Below, piece by piece: positions 7,382 to 12,416 of a stretch of DNA of 19,598 nucleotides. A model generated the notes under the pieces. The model saw nothing but the letters and a program-made list of their open reading frames with translations, was not told where the DNA came from and ran no database searches. The translations under genes and the position numbers were made by a program. Every line of letters starts with the position of its first letter. The stretch's first letter is position 1. Origin of the DNA: Patescibacteria group bacterium (GTDB taxonomy: Bacteria; Patescibacteriota; Minisyncoccia; Minisyncoccales; Minisyncoccaceae); contig JASGMO010000005.1 in assembly GCA_030156465.1 (NCBI GenBank), forward strand, positions 1 through 19,598, written 5' to 3'.

Positions 7382-7793
7382 GTTTACGTTCTGCAAAAGC
7401 AGGTAAATTAATTGACAAAAAAGAATATTGACCACTTATTTTAATATTGTCTTTTATCTCAAAAGTATTAATTTTTGATTCTGTCTGAAATCTTTTTAAA
7501 TTTTCTGTCATTTTGCGAGTAATATCTTTTATTACATATTCACGAACTTTTTTAAATACAATTTTATCTTCTTCATCAGACAATTCTTTTACAGCCATAT
7601 TTAATGGAAAATCATATTTACAAAGACCATCAATATAGGCTTTTACTAAACTATCAGTTATTTTCATTGCCTGTTTTGATGTCTTTGCGGTACAAGAAAT
7701 ATCAAAAGGCGAACAAAAGCCCCTCCAAGTTCCATCCTTAGACTTATAAACAACTCCGATAATAAGTTTTGGAATATTTATATTTTTATTCAT
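7356..7793 (-). CDS. HicB-like antitoxin candidate
   Basis: 145 aa. The N-terminal half (VVYKSKDGTWRGFCSPFDIS, then AKTSKQAMKITDSLVKAYIDG) follows the HicB partial RNase-H-like pattern: a strand with D-G-x-[WY], a strand, then a helix entered through T-S/K-Q-A. The C-terminal half is charged and ends with AFAERKH; no clear HTH or ribbon-helix-helix is visible. HicB antitoxins bind HicA and repress their operon. Order here is antitoxin first, then toxin, the reverse of the classical hicAB order but seen in many genomes. Start ATG at 7793; the promoter is about 105 bp upstream, leaving an unusually long leader. Confidence 0.6.
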   Translation of the reverse strand: MNKNINIPKLIIGVVYKSKDGTWRGFCSPFDISCTAKTSKQAMKITDSLVKAYIDGLCKYDFPLNMAVKELSDEEDKIVFKKVREYVIKDITRKMTENLKRFQTESKINTFEIKDNIKISGQYSFLSINLPAFAERKHVFNSYKI

Positions 7794-7899
7794 GGTATTT
7801 TATTACTTCTACTAAAAAATACGAAAATGAAAAATTCCGCTGTTTTTGATATTTTTTGGCGATTCTTTCATATATTTGTATCTACTTTTAACTATTATT

Positions 7900-7928
7900 A
7901 GTATATCTTTATAGGTTCAATTTGTCAA
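7900..7928 (-). promoter_or_regulatory. sigma70-type promoter of the HicBA-like operon
   Basis: Minus strand: -35 TTGACA (7923-7928), 17-nt spacer, -10 TATACT (7900-7905). Both boxes are near consensus. It leaves a 5' leader of about 100 nt before the ATG at 7793, in which no clear further structure was seen. Confidence 0.65.
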
Positions 7929-7952
7929 TTAAAGATTTAATAATGGCAATAT

Positions 7953-8148
7953 TCAACAGGTACCATTACCAAAAATTCTTAATATTAAAACAGGTCTTAT
8001 AAACTTATCATTTTTTTCCATCTGCTTCATATCCAATATTAACACCTAATGAACACCACCAAACTTCTCTTTCATGAAGGAAAAACTTACTATTTAATTT
8101 ATTTAACTTCTTTTTGTCTTCGTTCCATTCATCAAATGATTTTTCCAT
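7953..8148 (-). pseudogene. Broken PemK/MazF-type toxin gene (N-terminal part)
   Basis: From the ATG at 8148 the minus strand reads MEKSFDEWNEDKKKL, a helical lead, then HEREVWWCSLGVNIGYEADG, and stops (TGA) within a run of seven A residues. Removing one A restores the frame, which continues with FIRPVLILRIF and ends at 7953. The pattern REVWW-x-x-LG-x-NIG-x-E-x-DG ... RPVLIL is the N-terminal half of PemK-like mRNA interferases, which cleave mRNA. The rest of the domain is missing, so the gene is both frameshifted and truncated. It starts 7 nt after the stop codon of repeat copy 6, the same holin-then-toxin arrangement as the two NYN genes to the right. Confidence 0.72.
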
Positions 8149-8155
8149 TTTGTTT

Positions 8156-8314
8156 TTACTTAACTTTCTTCAAAAGCACCTTGTATACTCCATCTAAAAA
8201 GTCCCCTCCCGCATAGCCAATGATAAAGGCAATGGCTGGAGAAACGTAAGTAATGCCTTCAATAGAGATCTGATTGATCTATCGCTACGGCGGTTAAAAC
8301 ACCCACTATGCCAG
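8156..8314 (-). pseudogene. Holin-like gene remnant, copy 6
   Basis: The 3' half of the 99-codon gene, from the terminal LLKKVK codons and TAA stop (8156-8158) back to about the codons for FLSG. Homology ends at 8314, directly before a plus-strand TTGACA. It carries the 2-bp deletion GATC(GT)TGATTGATC also found in copy 7, and shares the CGTAAGTAATGCC variant with it. Confidence 0.85.
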
Positions 8315-8315
8315 C

Positions 8316-8390
8316 TTGACAACCTTTAATGTATAATGGTATAAAGTAAATATCAAGACAAAAGGGTCCCTGCAAAGGTCCCCTTTTTTT
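8316..8390 (-). terminator. Terminator at the end of the first NYN gene, with a plus-strand promoter-like site
   Basis: Stem AAAAGGG (8360-8366) with CCCTTTT (8381-8387) and an inner CC/GG pair. It has seven Ts on the plus strand and a shorter TTTTG end on the minus strand, so it may work for both directions. The NYN stop codon is at 8389-8391. A plus-strand TTGACA (8316-8321), 18-nt spacer, TATAAA (8340-8345) would make a transcript of only about 38 nt, so that promoter is doubtful. Confidence 0.55.
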
Positions 8391-8898
8391 ATTTCTTTTC
8401 TATTAGATGCTTAATATTAATTAAATAATCAAAATAAACTCTTGTTATTTTCTTATACAAAGAAGAGGCAAACTCCTTATTAGGAAACAATATTTTCTTA
8501 AATCTTTTTTCTTTAATCAAGAAATCAACCAACCTTCTATAATCTCCATCTCCTGAAACTAAAACTATCTTATCAAAAGGTTCTTTTTCATATATCCTTC
8601 TCATAATATCAAAGATAATATCAGAATCAACATTTCCTTTCTTCCTACCAATCATAGATGAGCTATGCTCACGGAACTTTAAAATAAAACCAGCTTCTTG
8701 TATTTTGTCATATAAAGCTTGATTATCTTCATCTAAAAACCCCAAGAAATAATAAGCTTTCTTTACACTGTATTTCCTAGTTAAATACTCTCTAAACTTG
8801 AAAAGATCAACTGTCCACTTAGGATCAGTTTCTGTAGTTCCTCTATACAAATTCTGTCCATCTATAAAAGCTATATTTTGTTCAGATAATTCTTTCAT
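8389..8898 (-). CDS. NYN-domain (LabA/PIN-like) protein, probable RNase
   Basis: 169 aa made up of a single NYN domain (the LabA/PF01936 branch of the PIN-like nucleases). The acidic active-site residues are visible: D13 in NIAFIDGQNLY, D91/D93 in KKGNVDSDIIFD, and D117/D119 in LVSGDGDYRRLVDFL. Proteins of this fold cleave RNA using divalent metal; the substrate here is unknown. The ATG at 8898 lies only 3 nt after the stop of repeat copy 7, so the gene would have been transcribed and perhaps translated together with the holin-like gene. No separate promoter was found and no antitoxin-like partner is present. Confidence 0.85.
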   Translation of the reverse strand: MKELSEQNIAFIDGQNLYRGTTETDPKWTVDLFKFREYLTRKYSVKKAYYFLGFLDEDNQALYDKIQEAGFILKFREHSSSMIGRKKGNVDSDIIFDIMRRIYEKEPFDKIVLVSGDGDYRRLVDFLIKEKRFKKILFPNKEFASSLYKKITRVYFDYLINIKHLIEKK

Positions 8899-8901
8899 GT
8901 T

Positions 8902-9199
8902 TTATTTCACCTTCTTCAAAAGCACCTTATATACTCCATCTAAAAAGTCCCCTCCTGCGTAGCCAATAATAAAGGCAATGGCTGGAGAAACGTAAGTAAT
9001 GCCTTCAATAGAGATCTGATTGATCTATCGCTACAGCGGTTAAAACACCCACTATGCCAGAGAGAAACATCATTACGGTAAAATACCCTAAATCAAAGCC
9101 AACATTCTTGTAACTGTACTGATGCTTTAAGTATCCTATTAGTCCCCTAGTAGCACCACCACCGAAGCCACCAATTAAGATAGGGAATAGTGTAATCAT
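8902..9199 (-). pseudogene. Holin-like gene, copy 7: full span, one 2-bp frameshift
   Basis: 298 bp, collinear with the intact gene at 10353-10652 from the MITLFPILIGG start (ATG 9197-9199) to KKVK-TAA (8902-8904). The only disabling lesion is a 2-bp deletion in GAGATC(GT)TGATTGATC, which truncates the product after IDQS. Copy 6 has the same lesion. A longer open frame beginning at 9283 reads into this copy, but the homologous start is 9199. Confidence 0.9.
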
Positions 9200-9200
9200 A

Positions 9201-9250
9201 TGTTTATATATTATTAAAACTGTTGATAACTCTTGCAAACCTTGACTTTT
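9201..9250 (-). repeat. 5' flank of the holin-like gene (repeated at 11384-11411)
   Basis: The segment around TTGATAACTCTTGCAAA followed by CCTTGACTTT (about 9223-9250) recurs nearly unchanged at 11384-11411, where no holin-like gene follows. On the minus strand it may hold the gene's promoter (TTGCAA, 16-nt spacer, TAATAA). On the plus strand the TTGACT is a possible -35 for a short divergent RNA. Confidence 0.6.
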
Positions 9251-9341
9251 CAATGCCTCATATGTCAGAATCTGCTTAATCACGCCTAGTAAAATTATTT
9301 ATTAGGATACGAAGAAACTAAGGATTTTTCCTTAGTTTTTT
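9242..9341 (+). ncRNA. Candidate small RNA unit (c)
   Basis: Plus strand: TTGACT (9242-9247), 18-nt spacer, CAGAAT (9266-9271), then about 64 nt ending in a strong intrinsic terminator: AAACTAAGG (9315-9323) paired with CCTTAGTTT (9330-9338), then Ts to 9341. The terminator is convincing; the promoter is only fair. It diverges from repeat copy 7. Confidence 0.4.
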
Positions 9342-9435
9342 CTACATCAAAATACTTTTTAAAAATATGTTAGACAAAAAATCATACTAAAAATAATACT
9401 TTTAAAAAAAGATTGAAAAAGATTGTATTGTCTTT

Positions 9436-9463
9436 AAATGCCTTTTCTTTAGGGGCGCATTTT
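9436..9463. terminator. Terminator-like hairpin, diverged copy of the one at 6992-7020
   Basis: AAATGC (9436-9441) pairs with GCATTT (9457-9462) around a CTTTAGGGG-containing loop. The sequence from the loop to the following TTTCTAT parallels 7001-7030. It suggests the region 9350-9480 is the leftover 3' end of another lost cargo gene. Nothing else recognisable was found in 9350-9500. Confidence 0.45.
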
Positions 9464-9505
9464 GATTTTCTATACATTAAATTTGACAAAAAGTGGACAA
9501 AAAAC

Positions 9506-9600
9506 TTGACATATTTATATAAAAAAATGATAATGAGGTTGATCAGTAAGATCAAAATTTTAAGCTTAGGGGTTCCGAAAGGAATCCCTTTGGCTTTTTT
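9506..9600 (+). ncRNA. Candidate small RNA unit (d), the best of the set
   Basis: Plus strand: TTGACA (9506-9511), 17-nt spacer, GATAAT (9529-9534), predicted start near 9540. The RNA would open with a hairpin TTGATC-AGTAA-GATCAA (9539-9555). It continues with an AT-rich linker and ends with an 8-bp stem (one G-U pair) capped by a GAAA tetraloop (9569-9588), followed by TTTGGCTTTTTT. The length is about 60 nt. The NYN gene on the other strand stops at 9605, so the two transcripts converge. Confidence 0.5.
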
Positions 9601-9604
9601 AAAG

Positions 9605-10333
9605 CTAATCTAATTCTTTATTCCAGCAAATAAATTCTTTTATTTTTTTAATTTCAAACTTTCTTGCACCAGTCTGTGACAGTTCTGAAGAAACCTTACG
9701 AGCAGTTATAAAGAGGGTAACTCTTTTCCCTTTTTCCATAATGCTCCTTACGGGACCTTCAAAATCACTATCTTCAGTCCAAAGTATAAAATTATTTGTA
9801 CCACTCATAGAATCTATTGTCATATCTATGCCCATTTCTACATCAAAATTACATTTTCTTTGCTCAAGGAACTTAATTCCTTGATCATTCAACTTCTTTA
9901 ATTTACCATTTAAATATTCTATATCCTCTAAACTTAACTTAGAAAGAAGTGATTTTTTAATAAAATTTTCTAATAAAGAAGGAGAATTAATTTTAATACT
10001 TGAAACATCAATTGATAAATGCATTATTTTTACTGGTTTGGTTTTAACCTCATAAGAATAGCTTTTGAGTTTTTTTATTAATTTCTCAGAATAATCATCC
10101 CCTTTTAATTCTCCATAATATATATAAATCTTTTCTACTGTTTCAAATGAATTTAAAAATTGTTTTAATCTCTTAATGTCTATGTGCCAATTAAGTTTGT
10201 TTTGCCAAAAAACAACATTTGAGAAGTCTATATAAATATTTGTTCTACTAGCTAAAATTGTCTCAAGTTCTTTAATAACTTCAGGATACAATATGGATAA
10301 ATTTTTGATTTTTTCTGTTTTTGGTTTAAACAT
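9605..10333 (-). CDS. NYN-domain protein with inserted helical segment, probable RNase
   Basis: 242 aa. The NYN core is split: the first strand with the catalytic Asp (NIYIDFSNV, D36) is followed by an IYIYYGE strand. A lysine/leucine-rich insertion follows (about 105-160, predicted helical), and then the acidic block CNFDVEMGIDMTID (D164, D170, D174) and LWTEDSDFEGPV (D188, D190). All the acidic positions expected for metal-dependent RNA cleavage are present. It begins 19 nt after the stop of the intact holin-like gene (10353-10652), making a likely two-gene operon. It belongs to a different NYN subgroup from the gene at 8389-8898. No partner antitoxin is visible. Confidence 0.83.
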   Translation of the reverse strand: MFKPKTEKIKNLSILYPEVIKELETILASRTNIYIDFSNVVFWQNKLNWHIDIKRLKQFLNSFETVEKIYIYYGELKGDDYSEKLIKKLKSYSYEVKTKPVKIMHLSIDVSSIKINSPSLLENFIKKSLLSKLSLEDIEYLNGKLKKLNDQGIKFLEQRKCNFDVEMGIDMTIDSMSGTNNFILWTEDSDFEGPVRSIMEKGKRVTLFITARKVSSELSQTGARKFEIKKIKEFICWNKELD

Positions 10334-10352
10334 TAAACTTTCAAAAATATAA

Positions 10353-10652
10353 TTATTTCACCTTCTTCAAAAGCACCTTATACACCCCATCTAAAAAGTC
10401 CCCTCCCGCATAGCCAATGATAAAGGCAATAGCTGGAGAAACATAGGTAATTCCTTCAATAGAGATCGTTGATTGATCTATCGCTACAGCGGTTAAAACA
10501 CCCACTACACCGGATAAAAACATCATTACTGTAAAATAACCTAAGTCAAAGCCAACGTTCTTGTAACTGTACTGGTGCTTTAAGTATCCTATTAGTCCCC
10601 TAGTAGCACCGCCACCGAAGCCACCAATTAAGATAGGCAATAATGTAATCAT
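10353..10652 (-). CDS. Small holin-like membrane protein (intact master copy)
   Basis: 99 aa. It has a glycine-rich start (MITLLPILIGGFGGGATRG), a central hydrophobic segment (about 38-58, FTVMMFLSGVVGVLTAVAI), and a second one (about 70-82) running into IIGYAGGDFLDGVYKVLLKK with a basic tail. The ending ...GYAG-x-D-x-x-[DE]-G... is reminiscent of phage holin-like proteins, but I cannot name a family with confidence. It is the only undamaged member of eight copies in this window, and the next gene downstream is an NYN RNase. Possible roles are membrane anchoring or delivery of the toxin, pore formation, or simply being a sequence used for recombination. Start ATG 10652; no strong Shine-Dalgarno. 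Confidence 0.75.
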   Translation of the reverse strand: MITLLPILIGGFGGGATRGLIGYLKHQYSYKNVGFDLGYFTVMMFLSGVVGVLTAVAIDQSTISIEGITYVSPAIAFIIGYAGGDFLDGVYKVLLKKVK

Positions 10653-10692
10653 ATGTTTATTTATTATTTATTAATTAAATTGTTAAACTAAG

Positions 10693-11133
10693 TTACCCTT
10701 TTAATAATTGAACTGAGTTTACTAACTGCAAAAACTCTTGATAATTTTTAATCAATTCTTTTCTATTAATTGTATGCCCTTTGATAATGTGTTGACGCAA
10801 TGTTTTGATTGCCCATTGGCGGAACTTGGTAGCTATTTTAGAATTAACACGATAACCAACAGAAAGGATTAAATCTAGATTATAATATTCAATATTTCTC
10901 TTTACTTTTCTATCTCCTTCCGCTTGAACTGTTGCAATTTTTGCAACAGTTGTCTTAGGATCTAATTCTCTAGATTGATAAATATTTTTGATATGACGAG
11001 AAATACCTGATTTATCAGTCTCAAAAAGATCGGCAATTTCTTGTAAATTAGCCCAAAGTGTTTCTTTTTGAATATCACCTTTAAACTCTATCTCACCATT
11101 TTTCCCTTGATAGATTATAGGTTCTTTTTTCAT
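10693..11133 (-). CDS. RhuM-family protein, C-terminally truncated
   Basis: 146 aa matching the conserved N-terminal module of the RhuM (virulence/Fic-associated) family. It has a YQGKNGEIEFKGDIQKETLWA beta region, an HTH-like QEIADLFETDKSGISRHIKNI, ELDPKTTVAKIATVQ, and RKVKRNIEYYNLDLILSVGYR followed by KFRQWAIKTLRQHIIKG. Full-length relatives are usually over 300 aa, with further domains after this point. Here the protein stops at QLLKG, about 40 bp from the 5' end of the holin-like gene. I infer loss of the 3' part when the module was assembled. The promoter's -10 (TATAAT, 11140-11145) lies 2 bp inside an IS right end, so its original -35 has been replaced. Confidence 0.78.
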   Translation of the reverse strand: MKKEPIIYQGKNGEIEFKGDIQKETLWANLQEIADLFETDKSGISRHIKNIYQSRELDPKTTVAKIATVQAEGDRKVKRNIEYYNLDLILSVGYRVNSKIATKFRQWAIKTLRQHIIKGHTINRKELIKNYQEFLQLVNSVQLLKG

Positions 11134-11147
11134 ATTTCTATTATACT

Positions 11148-11312
11148 GTGAACTACTATCGGGCTAAAGACCCGACTAGCTTCTCGTTTCATAGACTTGT
11201 CTATTGACAACGCCTCACCGAGTTTTTGTTTAATGTCCGATTGCGTCCCAAAACCAGACAATTATATTCTAACATATCCGCTAATTCATCACAACGGCTA
11301 AAGACCATTGTG
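11148..11312 (-). mobile_element. Remnant of an IS200/IS605 (TnpB-type) element
   Basis: Minus strand. A right end with hairpin TCGGG-TCTTTAG-CCCGA (11159-11175) is followed by GTAGTTCAC, whose last base is 11148. The intact element at 12365-13612 has the same GGGTCTTT-hairpin and GTAGTTCAC end. Just inside, one frame (11157-11261) reads GFGTQSDIKQKLGEALSID then KSMKREASR, which looks like a TnpB C-terminal tail. Beyond it are ATGAATTAGC (also at the left end of the intact element) and a second hairpin, CACAAnGG/CCnTTGTG (11290-11312). The body of the transposase gene is gone. Confidence 0.6.
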
Positions 11313-11383
11313 TTTTCTTAGCCATCTTCTATAAATAAAGAATTTCCTTAACTTTTTTATATATTGTATTATTATTAAAGTTT

Positions 11384-11411
11384 TTGATAACTCTTGCAAA
11401 TCCTTGACTTT
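11384..11411 (-). repeat. Orphan copy of the holin-like gene's 5' flank
   Basis: Nearly identical to 9223-9250 (TTGATAACTCTTGCAAA, then CCTTGACTTT, with one extra T). No holin-like coding sequence follows; the RhuM gene and IS remnant lie where it should be. It therefore marks a probable ninth, erased position of the array. Confidence 0.6.
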
Positions 11412-11487
11412 CTAAAAAAATTACAATAGAATAATAGTACAGTATCGAGAAAGGGCGTCGACCGTTAGGACGATAGCTCTTTTTCAT
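11404..11487 (+). ncRNA. Candidate small RNA unit (e)
   Basis: Plus strand: TTGACT (11404-11409), 17-nt spacer, TAGAAT (11427-11432). The short transcript from about 11440 forms a two-part stem (GAG/CTC outside, CGTC/GACG inside; 11447-11479) and ends in TTTTTC. It resembles units (a), (c) and (d) in architecture and shares its upstream sequence with unit (c). Confidence 0.4.
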
Positions 11488-11525
11488 TTATACACTACCA
11501 TTAAAAGTTGATCCACTAAACAGAA

Positions 11526-11639
11526 AAGTTGTTTAAAAACCTAAACAACTTAACAAAAAAGGTTGGTTGCAGGTATGCCTTGGGCATACCCCCTATTGAT
11601 AAGAAGTATCTTATCTCAACAACTATTAGCTGTATAGTT
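11526..11639. other. Cluster of four consecutive hairpins
   Basis: Four inverted repeats lie in 114 bp: 9-bp arms AAGTTGTTT/AAACAACTT (11526-11551, perfect); 8-bp arms GGTATGCC/GGCATACC with a 3-nt loop (11572-11590, perfect); GATAAG/CTTATC (11598-11615, perfect); AACTAT/ATAGTT (11621-11639, perfect). There is no open reading frame across them. They could be a structured RNA, a single-stranded DNA recombination or replication site, or hairpins left by IS200/IS605-type DNA. The remainder of the gene-free stretch 11488-11727 shows nothing else recognisable. Confidence 0.55.
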
Positions 11640-11727
11640 ATTATGTATTTTCTATTTTCAAATGTCAAGTAAAATTATCCCATTTTAGATATGACTGAAA
11701 CTGATATATTTCTATTAATAACAGGTA

Positions 11728-11756
11728 TTGACATTGTGATATAGGAATTATATCAT
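11728..11756 (+). promoter_or_regulatory. Possible plus-strand promoter with palindrome, antisense to NYN gene 3
   Basis: TTGACA (11728-11733), 17-nt spacer, TATCAT (11751-11756). The spacer contains an inverted repeat TGATATA-GGAAT-TATATCA (11737-11755). It would transcribe towards the 3' end of the interrupted NYN gene. A hairpin CGGTTG/CAACCG (11769-11789) overlaps that gene's stop codon but lacks a T-run on either strand. Confidence 0.35.
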
Positions 11757-11782
11757 AATAGTATCTTTCGGTTGTTTTCTTA

Positions 11783-12364
11783 TCAACCGTGAGGGTCATA
11801 CATCCCAGAGCCATCCTCTTTATTGAGGGTGGTTTTGTTTTTACGACGGATTAAATCTTTACCCCAGCATCTTATATCCTTTAATTCAAAGTATCCACTT
11901 CCCCCTGTCTTTAATTCATTAGAGATATTGCCTGCCGTAGAAAATATATATGTCTTTTTACCATGCTTCTTTAAGTAGTTTACTAATGCTAGAAAATCAA
12001 CATCTCCACTAAATAGGAAAGCTGTATCATAATCATCTATCTTCTCTACAAAATCAATTGTAATTTCTACATCCATATTGCCCTTTTCTCTAATTACTTC
12101 TTCACCTTCTTCGTTAGTAGTATGAATTTCTTTTAATTTCTTCTTTCTTACTGTAAACCCTAGTCCTTTTTCAAGATATGTATAGAAGTTGTGCTTCTTA
12201 GAAACATCGTAGTCCCTTGTTCCCTCTTTAGGGAAAGCATCGTAATAAAAGAAACTAACCTTGCTTGCGCCAAGGTTATTTTCAAAATAATCTTTAAGTT
12301 TCTTGTAGTTGATAAACTTCTTTACTGATTTTATAGCATTCCAGACATTAGAAGCATCAATGAA
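11783..12364 (-). pseudogene. NYN-domain RNase-like gene, 5' end cut off by a TnpB element
   Basis: The open frame begins right at the IS edge and encodes about 193 aa. It starts FIDASNVWNAIKS (catalytic Asp of NYN strand 1), then VSFFYYDAF, KGNMDVEITIDFV (acidic block), FLFSGDVDFLALVNYL and YIFSTAGNISNEL. A TAA lies immediately upstream (12365-12367) inside the mobile element. The missing N-terminus appears to be on the far side of the element: 12 nt at 13613-13624 read ATG-Lys-Asn-Ile and would join in frame to give MKNIFIDASNVW. An internal ATG at 12076 would yield only a 97-residue fragment lacking the first active-site Asp. It is closer in layout to the NYN gene at 9605-10333 than to 8389-8898. 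Confidence 0.82.
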
Positions 12365-12379
12365 TTAGCCGAATGATAT

Positions 12380-12410
12380 TTGACATTTTAGAGAAAAGGT
12401 ATGATATACT
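12380..12410 (+). promoter_or_regulatory. Promoter of tnpB; likely leaderless mRNA
   Basis: TTGACA (12380-12385) and TATACT (12405-12410) with a rather long 19-nt spacer (or GATATA at 17). The ATG at 12417 is only 6 nt after the -10, about where transcription should begin, so the message probably has no 5' leader. Confidence 0.5.
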
Positions 12411-12416
12411 TTAAAT

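Noticed and set aside
9005..9283. 92-codon open frame as a functional variant of the holin-like protein
   Set aside because: Alignment with copy 8 shows a 2-bp deletion that ends the frame after IDQS and loses the last third of the protein; the upstream extension is 5' flank.
9413..9613. Plus-strand open frame of 66 codons
   Set aside because: It crosses a terminator-like hairpin, a promoter and the unit (d) terminator, and its composition is what AT-rich noncoding DNA gives.
775..10652. CRISPR array or integron attC sites as explanation of the repeats
   Set aside because: Repeat units are up to 300 bp, coding, variably truncated and spaced by whole genes. There are no short constant repeats with uniform spacers, no cas genes, no integron integrase and no attC-like R'/R'' boxes recognised.
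6930..12385. All plus-strand TTGACA hexamers as module boundary signals
   Set aside because: About five such hexamers are expected by chance on one strand of 13 kb at this base composition; six were seen, so their mere presence is not significant. Only those with a spaced -10 and a downstream terminator were kept.
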